This document shows positions 49,346 to 58,641 of a stretch of 64,000 nt of DNA, in pieces. The position numbers and the translations under genes are program-made. The notes under the pieces are model-generated. The model searched no databases and was not told the DNA's origin. It saw nothing but the letters and a program-made list of their open reading frames with translations. Origin of the DNA: BOG-908 sp963692875 (GTDB lineage: Bacteria > Pseudomonadota > Alphaproteobacteria > Acetobacterales > Acetobacteraceae); assembly GCA_965198755.1 (NCBI GenBank), contig OZ240673.1, forward strand, positions 434,001-498,000. The letters are read 5' to 3'. Position 1 is the stretch's first letter. Each line of letters opens with the position of its first letter.

Positions 49346-49434
49346 GGGTGGGCTCCGGCTGGGCGTTCTTTCAGTGCTGACATGGTTCGTCGTGGCGCTG
49401 TGTTACTGGGTGCGCGCTGTGGCATCGCAGGGAA

Positions 49435-49619
49435 GATTAACCACGAAGGCACGAAGAACACGAAGACGAAAGAAAGATTCACCACCAAGGTCATCAAGAG
49501 AGTTCGTTCATTTTCCAATCATATTGGTGAGGAATCAACAGAAACGCATCTTGGTGCTCTTGTGCCTTGGTGGTGACTCTTTTTTGTTCTCCGTGTCCTT
49601 CACGCCTTCGAAGTTAACC
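49435..49619. repeat. Nested inverted repeat, ACCACCAAGG family, copy 1
   Basis: The outer arms TTAACCACGAAGGCACGAAG (49437-49456) and the complement within 49585-49619 pair. The inner arms CACCACCAAGGTCATCAAG (49480-49498) and CTTGTGCCTTGGTGGTGA (49559-49576) pair. It fills most of the hutU-hutF gap. It is unrelated to the K/R family. The rest of the gap (to 49716) includes a decayed K-like arm near 49683-49735. Confidence 0.75.
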
Positions 49620-49716
49620 TCACTCTGTTCACATACATGCAATTGTCGGTGTCCACGTTGCTCTGGCCGACACCACCAACACGGCGACAGCAGAAACAAA
49701 ACGCTCTTGCTTCGCT

Positions 49717-51063
49717 TCAAGGAAGAAGCCCCTGCAGCGCTCGCCGGTAAGCCTGCGTGATCGCCGCCTGCCGCACGTGCACGCCGTCACGCACCACCCA
49801 CGCGCCACCCGCCATCACGTGCCGCGCCGGCTGCGCATCCGACGCGAAGATCGCCGCGTCCAGCCAGAAATCCGGGTGCGCTGCATGCACTTCCGGCGCC
49901 GGTTCGATCACCACCAGGTCCGCGCGCAAGCCCGCCCGCAGCGCGCCCACCGCCCGCGACGCCGCCTGCGCGCCGCCGGCGCAGGCCGCCTGCCACAGCG
50001 TGCGGCCGGTGTGGCCCTCCGCGCCGGCCAGCACGTTGCGGCGCTCGCTGCGCAGCCGTTGCGTGTATTCCAGCAGGCGCAGCTCGGCGCAGGCGTCCAG
50101 CGACACGTGGCTGTCCGTGCCAATCCCGAAACGCCCATCGGCGCCGGCGAGGTCGGGCAGGGTGAACAGGCCGTCGCCGAGGTTGCCCTCGGTGCTCGGG
50201 CACAGCCCGGCGACCGCGCCGCTGCGTGCGATGCCCAGGCGTTCCTCCTGCGTCGTGTGCGTGCAGTGGATCAGGCACCAGTTCTCCGCCACCGGCGCGT
50301 GGTCCAGCAGCCAGCGCACCGGTGCCGCGCCGAGGTGAGCGATCGATGCCTCCACCTCGGCGCGCTGTTCGGCGAGGTGGATGTGGATGGGCGCTGTCGG
50401 ATCGATCGCCGCAGCGCCGGCCGCCGCCGCGGCCAGCGAGGCGGGCGACACGGCGCGTAGGCTATGCGGCGCCAGGCCGAAGCGCAGCGACGGGGCTTCG
50501 TGCCGGCGCGCGTCCGCCAGCATGGACAGCGCCGCGTCCGGGCCGGTGCGGAAGCGCAACTGGCCGCCTTGTAGCGGTGCGCCGCCGAGGTCGCCAGTCT
50601 CGTAAATGCCGAACAGCAGCGTCAGGCCGATGCCGGCTTGCTGGGCGCCCTCGATGATCGCCTCGGCCATGGCGGGGCGATGCGCGTAGGGGGTGCCGGT
50701 GCGGTCGTTCTGCAGGTAGTGGAACTCGACCAGCGAGGTGAAACCGCCGCGCAGGCATTGCATGGCGAGGTAGGCGGCGATCGGCGCCATCGCGTCCGGC
50801 TCGATGTGGCCGGCGGCGTGATACATCGCCTCGCGCCAGGTCCAGAAATCGCCGCCGCCGCCGGCATACTCGGTGCGGCCGGCGAAGCTGCGCTGGAACG
50901 CGTGGCTGTGCAGGTTCACCATGCCGGGCAGCAGCGCGCCTGAAACGTGGTCCGCTGCCCGGCCGGTGCCAACCGACGTTATGGTGCCGCCCTGGTGCTC
51001 AATGAGCACGTCGGCCGCCCAGCCATCGTCCAGCAGCGCCCAATCGGCGGAGAGTGACGGCAT
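49717..51063 (-). CDS. hutF: Formimidoylglutamate deiminase
   Basis: HutF deiminates N-formimino-L-glutamate to N-formyl-L-glutamate and ammonia, the variant histidine route. The 448-residue amidohydrolase has the metal motif NLHSHAFQRSFAGRTEY, the HIHLAEQRAEVEA His, IHCTHTTQEE, and GIGTDSHVSLDACAELRLLEYTQRL. The start ATG gives MPSLSADWALLDDGW; further upstream codons have no support. It is divergent from hutI, sharing a 64-bp gap that must hold both promoters. HutG, the next enzyme, is not in the window. Confidence 0.94.
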   Translation of the reverse strand: MPSLSADWALLDDGWAADVLIEHQGGTITSVGTGRAADHVSGALLPGMVNLHSHAFQRSFAGRTEYAGGGGDFWTWREAMYHAAGHIEPDAMAPIAAYLAMQCLRGGFTSLVEFHYLQNDRTGTPYAHRPAMAEAIIEGAQQAGIGLTLLFGIYETGDLGGAPLQGGQLRFRTGPDAALSMLADARRHEAPSLRFGLAPHSLRAVSPASLAAAAAGAAAIDPTAPIHIHLAEQRAEVEASIAHLGAAPVRWLLDHAPVAENWCLIHCTHTTQEERLGIARSGAVAGLCPSTEGNLGDGLFTLPDLAGADGRFGIGTDSHVSLDACAELRLLEYTQRLRSERRNVLAGAEGHTGRTLWQAACAGGAQAASRAVGALRAGLRADLVVIEPAPEVHAAHPDFWLDAAIFASDAQPARHVMAGGAWVVRDGVHVRQAAITQAYRRALQGLLP

Positions 51064-51127
51064 TGTCTCGCCCGGGCTGCCTGTCGGGTGTTGTAGCTTC
51101 CCGGACCGGCACCGTAAAGTTCGCGCC

Positions 51128-52330
51128 ATGGGCACACGACCGGCCGACTCCATCTGGCACGCGAACCTGGCGACCATGGTGCCGGGCGGTGCACCCTACG
51201 GCGCGGTGGAGGACGGCGCGCTGGCGATCTGCAGCGGCCGGCTGGAGTATGTAGGGCCGGCCTCGGACCTGCCGCCGGCCCTGTCCGGCCCGGGCACCAT
51301 GCGGCACGATGCCAACGGCGGCTGGATTACCCCGGCGCTGATCGACTGCCACACGCACCTGGTGTTCGGCGGCAACCGCGCCGAAGAGTTCGAGGCGCGG
51401 CTGCGCGGCGACAGCTACGAGAGCGCGGCACGCCGCGGCGGCGGCATCCTCTCCACGGTCGCCGCCACGCGCGCGGCGAGCGAGGCGGAGCTGCTCGAGT
51501 CCGCCCGGGGCCGTCTGAAGACGCTGCTGGCCGAAGGCGTGCGCACCGTCGAGGTGAAGTCCGGCTACGGCCTGTCGCTGGCCTCCGAGCTGAAGATGCT
51601 GCGCGTCGCGCGCAAGCTGGCCGCGCACGCCAACATCCGCGTGCGCACCACGATGTTGGCGGCGCACGCCGTGCCGCCGGAATACGCCGGCCGCGCAGAC
51701 GATTACGTGGACTACATCGTGGCGGAGATCCTGCCCGCCGCGGTGGGGCTGGCCGACGCGGTGGACGCGTTCGCCGAGACGATCGCGTTTTCCAACGCCC
51801 AGGTAGAGCGGGTGTTCGCCGCCGCGCGCGCGCTCGGCCTGCCGGTGAAGCTGCATGCCGACCAGTTGAGCGACGGCGGCGGCGCGGCGCTGGCTGCGGC
51901 CAGCGGCGCCCTGTCGGCCGACCACCTGGAATACGCGTCCGAGGCCGGCGTGCGGGCGATGGCGGCTGCCGGCACGGTGGCCGTGCTGCTGCCGGGCGCC
52001 TACGCCACCGTGGGCGCGCGCCAGCCGCCGCCGGTGGCGGCCTGCCGGGCGCACGGCGTTGGCATGGCGGTGGCGACGGACTGCAACCCCGGTTCCTCGC
52101 CGATGTGCTCGCTGCTGATGGCGATGAACCTGGCGTGTTCGCTGTTCCGGATGACGCCGGAGGAGGCGCTGGCCGGCACCACGCGCGAGGCAGCGCGCGC
52201 GCTCGGCCTTGCCGCGGAAACCGGCACGCTGGAAGCGGGCCGCGCGGCGGAATTTGCGGTGTGGCGCGTGGGGCACCCGCGCGAGCTGGCGTACTGGATG
52301 GGCGGCATCGCACCGGTATTCGTGTCTTAA
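51128..52330 (+). CDS. hutI: Imidazolonepropionase
   Basis: HutI opens the imidazolone ring to N-formimino-L-glutamate. The 400-residue amidohydrolase has PALIDCHTHLVFGGNRAEEFEARLRG, the EVKSGYGLSLASELKML signature, KLHADQLSDGGGAALAA, ADHLEYASEAGV and VATDCNPGSSP. The ATG gives MGTRPADSIW. It is divergent from hutF. The four hut enzymes hutH, hutU, hutI and hutF make a near-complete degradation path. Confidence 0.96.
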   Translation: MGTRPADSIWHANLATMVPGGAPYGAVEDGALAICSGRLEYVGPASDLPPALSGPGTMRHDANGGWITPALIDCHTHLVFGGNRAEEFEARLRGDSYESAARRGGGILSTVAATRAASEAELLESARGRLKTLLAEGVRTVEVKSGYGLSLASELKMLRVARKLAAHANIRVRTTMLAAHAVPPEYAGRADDYVDYIVAEILPAAVGLADAVDAFAETIAFSNAQVERVFAAARALGLPVKLHADQLSDGGGAALAAASGALSADHLEYASEAGVRAMAAAGTVAVLLPGAYATVGARQPPPVAACRAHGVGMAVATDCNPGSSPMCSLLMAMNLACSLFRMTPEEALAGTTREAARALGLAAETGTLEAGRAAEFAVWRVGHPRELAYWMGGIAPVFVS

Positions 52331-52349
52331 CGACAGAGGATGGAACGAC

Positions 52350-52763
52350 ATGCGCGCAAGCATCATACCGTGCCTGGTCTACGAAGACGCACCGCGCGCG
52401 ATCGACTTCCTCTGCACCGCGTTCGGCTTCGCGCGGCACCTGGTGGTGCCGGGCGAGACGGAACGCGACGTGGTGCACGCGCAACTGCGCCTGGACGACG
52501 GCATGGTGATGCTGAGCTCGGCCAAGCCGGACCACCGCGAGCGCTTCGGCCTGGCAACACCGCAGGCGACGGGCGGGCTGGTGACCGGGAGCATCTACGT
52601 GGTGGTGGCCGATCCGGACGCACACCACGCACAGGCGGTGGCACACGGGGCAGAGGTGATTGTTCCGCCGCGCGACAACGAGTATGGCGGGCGCGGTTAC
52701 GAGGTTCGGGATTGCGAGGGCAATCTGTGGAGCTTTGGCTCGTATGATCCTTGGCAGGAGTAA
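52350..52763 (+). CDS. VOC family (glyoxalase/bleomycin-resistance-like) protein
   Basis: The 137-residue protein has two beta-alpha-beta-beta units of the vicinal oxygen chelate fold: IPCLVYEDAPRAIDFLCTAFGF at the start and IYVVVADPDAHHAQAVAHGAEVI in the second half, ending RDCEGNLWSFGSYDPW. It resembles PhnB-like or glyoxalase-superfamily proteins of unknown substrate. It starts at ATG with AGAGGATGGAACGAC upstream, 19 bp after hutI, so it may be co-transcribed. The TAA is followed at once by a repeat remnant. Confidence 0.88.
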   Translation: MRASIIPCLVYEDAPRAIDFLCTAFGFARHLVVPGETERDVVHAQLRLDDGMVMLSSAKPDHRERFGLATPQATGGLVTGSIYVVVADPDAHHAQAVAHGAEVIVPPRDNEYGGRGYEVRDCEGNLWSFGSYDPWQE

Positions 52764-52825
52764 GGAAGGCCTTCTTTTTCGAGAAGAAGCAAAAAGCTTT
52801 CGTCAGCGGTGTCGCGGGAAGCTGA
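52764..52825. repeat. K/R intergenic element 17 (K arm remnant)
   Basis: A K arm remnant (GGCCTTCTTTTTCGAGAAGAAGC) with GGTGTCGCGGG left of the box. It starts immediately after the VOC gene TAA. No right arm is recognised. Confidence 0.75.
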
Positions 52826-53011
52826 TAGGTGGCGTGTCACCGACGCGCACTCGCTTCGGCACGAGGTTACAAAGACGTTGGTTGTTGGTGCAGGCACGGT
52901 GGTTTACAGACTATGAGCATCGAGCACGTTTTGGATGTGATCCGGTCGTCGTGATTGAGGCGCGTGATGTCCATCCCCAACTGGTCCTTCGCCAGGTGGC
53001 TCGTGGATAGA

Positions 53012-53112
53012 AAGATCCACCACCAAGAGCACCAAGGGGCTTCCCCCAATCCGGAGCGGCACGTTTGCAGGGCGCCAAAGCTCCTCTTTTGGTGCCCTTG
53101 GTGGTGAAATTT
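53012..53112. repeat. Inverted repeat, ACCACCAAGG family, copy 2
   Basis: The left arm ATCCACCACCAAGAGCACCA (53015-53034) and right arm TTTTGGTGCCCTTGGTGGTG (53087-53106) are imperfectly complementary, with about 50 bp between. It shares the motif of copy 1 but not its outer arms. Confidence 0.7.
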
Positions 53113-53165
53113 TCTTGCCGGATCAAAAACCAGGATGACACATCTCAAGCCGGCAACACCGAATC

Positions 53166-53326
53166 AAAAGCTTGCTGCTTCTATTATCGAAAAAGAAGAC
53201 TTTCGCTTCTACCTAAGTGTGTCGAGCGCGCACCCCGGTCGATCCAGACAAGAAGCTTCCTCAACGCGCATCCAAAGAAGTAAAAGTTTTTTGGTTCTTT
53301 TTTCAAAAAAGAACCGCTTGCTTTCT
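53166..53326. repeat. K/R intergenic element 18 (degenerate K left, R right)
   Basis: The left arm is eroded (AAAGCTTGCTGCTTCTATTATCG). The right R arm is intact and ends CCGCTTGCTTTC, 21 bp before the kup stop. The core is altered. Confidence 0.8.
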
Positions 53327-53346
53327 TCTCCTGCAGCACGGGCCGG

Positions 53347-55197
53347 CTAAGTCTCCAGCTCCACGCCCACGGACACCGCCTGGTGCGCCGGTATCTTGAA
53401 CCACTCGATCGGGCTCTGCCCCGTGCGGCTCAGGAACAGGTAAAGCCGTTGCATAAGCAGCCGCCAGAACGGGCCAGTCGCAGCCGCCGTCGGCCGCGGC
53501 AACATGAACACGGCGGACTCCCAGTCGAACGGTAACGCTTTCTGCAGCACCATGCCCACGCTGGGGTTTTCCATGAACCCGAAACTTGCCTGCCCGGTGT
53601 AGAAGCCGTGGCACACCTGCGTGACGCTCACCCTGTCCGCCTCGTCCACGTAGGGCGTTCGCGCCAGGTCTACGCGCAGCAGCAGAACGTTGTCGTAGCG
53701 GCAGTTCTCCCGCAGCCAGCGGTGCTTGCCCACCAGCGGCACCCAGTCCAGATGCGAGGTCAGGAACACCGCGCTGCCGCCGTTGCGTCGGTCCCAGGTT
53801 GCCATGTCGCGCTCGAAATCTGTCGTAAGCATCGACCACCCCGCCAACGCGCGGCGGTAGCGGGCGCGGCCCACGGTCCAGACCGTCAGCAGGGCAAACA
53901 CGAAGGCGCCGATGGCCAGCGGCACCCAGGCGCCTTGTAGGATCTTTGCCAGGTTGGCGCCGAGGAACGCCAGGTCGAAGGTGAGAAACACCGCCAGCAG
54001 CGGCATCGAGTAGATGAGCGGCCAGTGCCAAACGCGCTGGGTGACGACGAAGAACACGATCGAGGTGATCGTCATGGTGCCGATCACCGCCAGGCCGTAT
54101 GCGTTGCCCAGCGCGCTGGACGAGCGGAAGCCGAACACGATGGCGAGGCAGCCGACCATCAGGAACGCGTTAACCAGCGGCATGTAGACCTGGCCGCGTT
54201 CCTCGGCCGAGGTGTGGCGCACCACGTAGCGCGGGGCCAGGCCGAGGTTGACCGCCTGCCGGGTCAGCGAGAACGCGCCCGATATCAGCGCCTGGCTAGC
54301 GATGACGGTGGCCGCGGTGGACAGCACCACCATCGGGATCACGCCCCAATGCGGCACCAGGCCGTAGAACGGCTGCGCTGCGGCACCCGGGTTGCGTAGC
54401 AGCAGCGCGCCCTGGCCCAGGTAGTTCAGCAGCAGCCCCGGCAGCACGATGAAGTACCAGGCCAGGATGATCGGCGGCCGGCCGAAATGGCCCAGGTCGG
54501 CGAACAGCGCTTCGACGCCGGAGAACGCCAGCACCACGCTGCCGAGTGTCGCGTAACCGAGCCAGCCGTGGCCGAACAGGAAGCTCGCCGCGTGCACCGG
54601 GTTCAGGCAGGCCAGCACGCCGGGGTGGGCCAGGATGCTGGCAACGCCCACCGCACCGATGGTGAGGAACCACAGCAGCATCACCGGGCCGAACAGCCGG
54701 CCCACCGCGCCGGTGCCGCGCGACTGCACCAGGAACAGCACAAGCAATATGCCGGCGGCGATCGGCAGCACGTAGGGCTTCAGCGCGTCGGTGGCCACGT
54801 TGAGGCCTTCCACCGCGGAGAGCACCGAGATGGACGGCGTGATCATCCCGTCGCCGTAGAGCAGGGCGGAGCCGAACAGCACCAGCAGCGTCAGCGCGCC
54901 CGGGCCGGCGAACGGGCTGGGCGGATGGTTCTGCTGGATCAGGCCGAGCATGGCCAGCGTGCCGCCCTCGCCGTCATGGTCCGCGCGCAGCACGAAGATC
55001 GTGTATTTGCCGCAGACCGCCAGCACCAGCGACCACAGGATCAGCGAGAGGATGCCCACGATGTTGCTCGGGTTGTGGGCGAAGTCCGGCGTGTCGTGGA
55101 ACACCTGCTGGACGGCGTAGAGCGGGCTGGTGCCGATGTCGCCGAACACCACGCCGAGGGCGCCCAGCATCAGGGTGGGCAGCTTCTTGGCTGACAT
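53347..55197 (-). CDS. kup: Low-affinity potassium transporter Kup
   Basis: Kup is a KUP/HAK/KT family K+:H+ symporter of the inner membrane. The 616-residue protein has about 12 transmembrane spans and the signature GVVFGDIGTSPLYAVQQVF, GEGGTLAMLGLIQ, GDGMITPSISVLSAVEGL, PFYGLVPHWGVIPMVVLSTAATVIASQALISGAFSL and a cytoplasmic C-terminal domain of about 150 residues. The ATG gives MSAKKLPTLMLG, with CGGAG about 10 bp upstream. It is divergent from rmuC, with a K/R element between them. Confidence 0.95.
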   Translation of the reverse strand: MSAKKLPTLMLGALGVVFGDIGTSPLYAVQQVFHDTPDFAHNPSNIVGILSLILWSLVLAVCGKYTIFVLRADHDGEGGTLAMLGLIQQNHPPSPFAGPGALTLLVLFGSALLYGDGMITPSISVLSAVEGLNVATDALKPYVLPIAAGILLVLFLVQSRGTGAVGRLFGPVMLLWFLTIGAVGVASILAHPGVLACLNPVHAASFLFGHGWLGYATLGSVVLAFSGVEALFADLGHFGRPPIILAWYFIVLPGLLLNYLGQGALLLRNPGAAAQPFYGLVPHWGVIPMVVLSTAATVIASQALISGAFSLTRQAVNLGLAPRYVVRHTSAEERGQVYMPLVNAFLMVGCLAIVFGFRSSSALGNAYGLAVIGTMTITSIVFFVVTQRVWHWPLIYSMPLLAVFLTFDLAFLGANLAKILQGAWVPLAIGAFVFALLTVWTVGRARYRRALAGWSMLTTDFERDMATWDRRNGGSAVFLTSHLDWVPLVGKHRWLRENCRYDNVLLLRVDLARTPYVDEADRVSVTQVCHGFYTGQASFGFMENPSVGMVLQKALPFDWESAVFMLPRPTAAATGPFWRLLMQRLYLFLSRTGQSPIEWFKIPAHQAVSVGVELET

Positions 55198-55255
55198 CGT
55201 GCAGCGCTCCGGTGGGGTTGGCCAAGGGTAACGCGTGTTGGCGGGGTATAAGGCA

Positions 55256-55390
55256 GGAAGGAAGCAGTTCTTTTTTGAAAAAAAGAACCAAAAAACTTTT
55301 GACTCGCCGTCGCGCGCTCGCCGGAGAGGTCCGCGACAGCCGCGATAAAAGCTTTTTGCTTCTTTTTCTCGAAAAAGAAGCGCTTGCCTT
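55256..55390. repeat. K/R intergenic element 19 (R left, K right)
   Basis: It lies between divergent kup and rmuC. The R arm is intact; the box is CCGCGACAGCCGCGATAAAAGC; the K arm ends GCGCTTGCC. Promoters of both genes must lie within about 60 bp at either side or in the element itself. Confidence 0.9.
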
Positions 55391-55452
55391 CCTTGCTTGC
55401 GACTCGGCCGCATGTGCCAATGTCGGGGTCCAAACCGTGAACAGGTCCACGC

Positions 55453-56730
55453 ATGGTCACCGACGAGGCTTGGTCCTACCTGGCCGCCCACCCCGCGCTC
55501 AGCCTCTGGCTGCCGGCGCTCCTTCTCGTGGCGCTGATGTGTCGCCTGCTGAGCGTGGCGGCCCGCCAGGACGATTCGCAAGTGCTGCGCCTGCTGGCCG
55601 AGCAGTCGCTGGCAAGCCAGCGCTCCGAAGCCGAGCGCACCCGCATGGCGCTGACCGGCACCGAGCGGGCAGGGGCCGCGCAACTCGAGCGCCTGCACGC
55701 GACGCTGGAGCAGCGAACCGGCGAGCTGACGACCAGGCTGGCGCGCGACCACGGCGAGAACCGCGTGCAGCTGGAGGCCAAGCTGCGCGAGATGGCCGAC
55801 ACCACCGCGCTGCGCCTGGCCGACATCCAGCGCAGCGTGAACGAGCAGCTGACCCAGGCGGTGGAACGCCAGATGGAGACCAGCTTCGGCCGGGTGATCG
55901 ACCAGTTCACCGCGGTGCAAAAGGCGATGGCCGACGTGGCCAGTGTCACCGCACAGATCGGCGACCTCAAGCGTGTGTTCTCCAACGTGAAGAGCCGCGG
56001 CGGCTGGGGCGAGACCCAGCTGAAGGCGCTGCTCGACGATTTGCTGCCCGAGGGCACGGTGGTGGCCAACGCGCGGCTGCGGGAGGGCAACGCCGAGGTG
56101 GTGGAGTTCGCGGTGATGATGCCGGTGCGCGGCGAGGTGCGGCCGCTGCTGGCGATCGACGCCAAGTTCCCCACCAGCGACTACGAGCGGCTGCTGGACG
56201 CCACCGAAGCGGCCGATGCGGACGCCGAGCGCAGCGCACGCCGCGCGCTGGAGGTTCGGCTGCGGCTCGAAGCGCGCAAGATCAGCGAGAAATACATCGT
56301 GCCGCCGACGACCGTGGAGTTCGCGGTGATGTACCTGCCGACGGACGGGCTCTACGCCGAAGCCGCGCGCGTGCCTGGGCTAATCGACGAGCTGGGCCAG
56401 CGCCTGCGAGTGATGGTGATGGGGCCGAGCCTGTTGCCGGCGCTGCTGCGCACCGTGCAGCTGGGTTATGTGACGCTGGCGCTGGAACAGAAGAGCGGTC
56501 AGATCGCCGAGCTGCTGGGTGCGACGAAACGCGAGATGCTGACGATGGATTCCACGATGGAGCGGCTGTCCAAGACGGCCGGCACCATGACGCGCACGAT
56601 CGAGGACGCGCGGCGGCGGACCCGTGTGGTGGTGAAGAAGCTGCGCGGCATGGAGACGCTGCAGCCGGAGCATGCGGAGGTGTTGCTGGAGCTCGGGCGC
56701 GAGGTGGAGGAGGAGGGCGAGGAGGTGTGA
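55453..56730 (+). CDS. rmuC: DNA recombination protein RmuC
   Basis: RmuC limits inversion and recombination at short inverted repeats in E. coli and has a nuclease-like C-terminal domain. The 425-residue protein has an N-terminal membrane helix (SLWLPALLLVALMCRLL), a coiled coil (about 40-155), then the RmuC domain with SRGGWGETQLKALLDDLLP, LLAIDAKFPTSDYERLL, and TTVEFAVMYLPTDGLYAEA. The start is ATG. Its presence next to a repeat-rich region is notable but the gene is common in bacteria. Confidence 0.93.
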   Translation: MVTDEAWSYLAAHPALSLWLPALLLVALMCRLLSVAARQDDSQVLRLLAEQSLASQRSEAERTRMALTGTERAGAAQLERLHATLEQRTGELTTRLARDHGENRVQLEAKLREMADTTALRLADIQRSVNEQLTQAVERQMETSFGRVIDQFTAVQKAMADVASVTAQIGDLKRVFSNVKSRGGWGETQLKALLDDLLPEGTVVANARLREGNAEVVEFAVMMPVRGEVRPLLAIDAKFPTSDYERLLDATEAADADAERSARRALEVRLRLEARKISEKYIVPPTTVEFAVMYLPTDGLYAEAARVPGLIDELGQRLRVMVMGPSLLPALLRTVQLGYVTLALEQKSGQIAELLGATKREMLTMDSTMERLSKTAGTMTRTIEDARRRTRVVVKKLRGMETLQPEHAEVLLELGREVEEEGEEV

Positions 56731-56763
56731 GCAGCGTGGGACGGTTCAGACCGTCGCTGCGTG

Positions 56764-56904
56764 AAAAGCAAGGCAAGCGGTTCTTTTTTGAAAAAAAGAA
56801 CCAAAAAACTTTTGTTCCCTTGGCCGTGCGCTGGGAGGAGATTCCGCGACAGCAGGACCAAAAGTCTTTTGCTTCTTTTCTTCAGAAAAGAAGGCCTTGC
56901 TTGC
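56764..56904. repeat. K/R intergenic element 20 (R left, K right)
   Basis: Perfect R arm, box CCGCGACAGCAGGACCAAAAG, and K arm with TTCAGAAAAGAAGGCCTTGC. It lies between rmuC and tRNA-Glu, about 33 bp after the rmuC stop. Confidence 0.92.
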
Positions 56905-56986
56905 GTTCTTACATCCTGGCCCGCGGGTCCCACGAGGCGCTCAGCCTTGACCTGCCCAGGCCATTTCGCTACCCAGCCCACCAAGC

Positions 56987-57062
56987 GTCCCGTTCGTCTA
57001 GAGGCCTAGGACACCAGCCTTTCACGTTGGCTACACGGGTTCGAATCCCGTACGGGGCACCA
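56987..57062 (+). tRNA. tRNA-Glu (TTC)
   Basis: Acceptor GTCCCGT pairs ACGGGGC, D-arm GTCTAGAGGCCTAGGAC, anticodon stem CCAGC/GTTGG with loop CTTTCAC (TTC at 57021-57023), T-arm ACGGG TTCGAAT CCCGT, CCA encoded. A single standalone tRNA gene. Confidence 0.97.
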
Positions 57063-57375
57063 CGCAACCATCATCGGCGCAAGCTGGTATAAGCGAGTGC
57101 ATCGAATCGGCGTGTGACCTTGTATGCGAGCGCAGATTCTACTTTCGGCTCTGATGAAGCACGCCTGGACTGCACCAGTGCGGATAGCCGGTAGCCTGCA
57201 CTTAGCCGACCGGGTGCTATAGTCTGCCCGTCTGTAAGCTACTGGTTAACCCGCGCATGAACAACGCGTTCTGCAACAGCCAGGCCGCGCTAGAACAACG
57301 TGTTCCGGCACGATTCCGCCTGAAAAGGCCCGATTGTGCCTTGCAACCTGTGCAAGCTTCCTTCCTTAATCGCCT
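57063..57375. other. Intergenic region before the Rieske gene
   Basis: A 313-bp gap with no gene. TATAGT at 57218-57223 could be a -10 hexamer but has no convincing -35 partner. Otherwise nothing is recognised. Confidence 0.35.
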
Positions 57376-58476
57376 ATGGATACTCACGCCGCCGAGATTG
57401 CACCCTCAACGCTCGACCTGTCTCCGCCGCATGACCTGCGCCGCGTCGGCGCCAATCCGGACAACTGGTATCCGCTGGCGTGGTCGAGCGAACTCAAACC
57501 CGGCAAGGCCCTGGGCGCGCGCTTCGCCGGCGACCCCATCGTGCTCGTCCGTCCGAAATCCGGCCCCGTCTTCGCGCTCGAGGACCGCTGCGCCCACCGC
57601 CAGGTGCCGCTGCACGACGGCGTGGTGGACGGCTGCGCGCTGCGCTGCTGCTACCACGGCTGGACCTACGACCAGACCGGCGCCTGCATCGACGTGCCCT
57701 ACCTCGGCAAGGACAAGCTGCCCAACGGCGTGCGCGCCTACCCCTGCCGCGAGCAGGCCGGCCTGATCTTCGTCTTTCCCGGCGACCCCGCGCTGGCCGA
57801 GACCCTGCCGTTCCCGCAACTCGGCAGCAGCGAGGACCCGCGCTACCGCACCCGCCGCTTCGGCCAGGAAGTGGCCTGCCACTACACGTTCATGCACGAG
57901 AACCTCACGGACATGAACCACCAGTTCCTGCACCGCAAGCAGATGGGCCAGATGCGCCCGCGCCACCGTGGCATGCGTCTCGGCGAGGACTGGATGGAGG
58001 TGGACTACACCTTCGGCCGCACCGGCGGAAAGCAGCCGCTGGGTGAGGCCGCCATCCTGGGCAAGCGCCGCAAGACTGGCGATAGCAACCACAAGGACCT
58101 GATGACCATCAGGACCGAGTACCCCTACCAGAACCTCAAGATCTGGACCGACGGCGACCTGCCGGTGATGAACCTATGGATCGTCTACGTGCCGCTGGAC
58201 CGTGAGCAGCGCACCAACCGCACCTTCGGCCTGCTCTCCATCCAGCGGCCCGCCAAGGTGGGCTTCCTGCTGGACGCCGCCTGGCCGGTGCTGGTGTGGT
58301 TCACCGAACGGATCTTCACCGAAGACCGCTGGATCGTCGAGGAAGAGCAGAAGGCGCACGACGCGCAAGGCTCGGACTGGAACCAGGAGGTATTTCCGGC
58401 GATCCGCGAGTTGCGCGGGCTGCTGGGGCGCAATGGGGTGCCGATCTGCGAGGCTAAGCGGCCGAGTTTTCTCTAG
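57376..58476 (+). CDS. Rieske 2Fe-2S aromatic ring-hydroxylating oxygenase
   Basis: The 366-residue protein has the Rieske cluster motif CAHRQVPLHDG (residues about 72-82) and CCYHGWTYDQTG, and a mononuclear iron site in HENLTDMNHQFLHRKQMG (D-x-x-H-x-x-x-x-H). Length fits a single-subunit oxygenase alpha chain; a reductase partner is not in the window. The substrate is unknown. The ATG start lacks a strong Shine-Dalgarno sequence. A K/R element begins 2 bp after the TAG. Confidence 0.87.
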   Translation: MDTHAAEIAPSTLDLSPPHDLRRVGANPDNWYPLAWSSELKPGKALGARFAGDPIVLVRPKSGPVFALEDRCAHRQVPLHDGVVDGCALRCCYHGWTYDQTGACIDVPYLGKDKLPNGVRAYPCREQAGLIFVFPGDPALAETLPFPQLGSSEDPRYRTRRFGQEVACHYTFMHENLTDMNHQFLHRKQMGQMRPRHRGMRLGEDWMEVDYTFGRTGGKQPLGEAAILGKRRKTGDSNHKDLMTIRTEYPYQNLKIWTDGDLPVMNLWIVYVPLDREQRTNRTFGLLSIQRPAKVGFLLDAAWPVLVWFTERIFTEDRWIVEEEQKAHDAQGSDWNQEVFPAIRELRGLLGRNGVPICEAKRPSFL

Positions 58477-58477
58477 G

Positions 58478-58630
58478 CAAGAAAGCAAGCGGTTCTTTTT
58501 TGAAAAAAAGAACCAAAAAACTTTTGCTCTCTCAGGTGTCGTTTGGGGAAGCTTGTTGTCTCAGCTGTCCGCGACAGCCGGAGCAAAAGCTTTTTGCTTC
58601 TTTTTCTCGAAAAAGAAGGCCTTTCTTCCT
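58478..58630. repeat. K/R intergenic element 21 (R left, K right)
   Basis: Perfect R arm 2-5 bp after the Rieske stop, box GTCCGCGACAGCCGGAGCAAAAGC, K arm ending GAAGGCCTTTCTTCC about 12 bp before the molbindin ATG. Confidence 0.92.
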
Positions 58631-58641
58631 TTGGAGCCATC

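Noticed and set aside
57257..57766. Open frame starting upstream of the Rieske gene
   Set aside because: Different frame from the clear Rieske protein, low-complexity Pro/Ala/Thr translation; a shadow.
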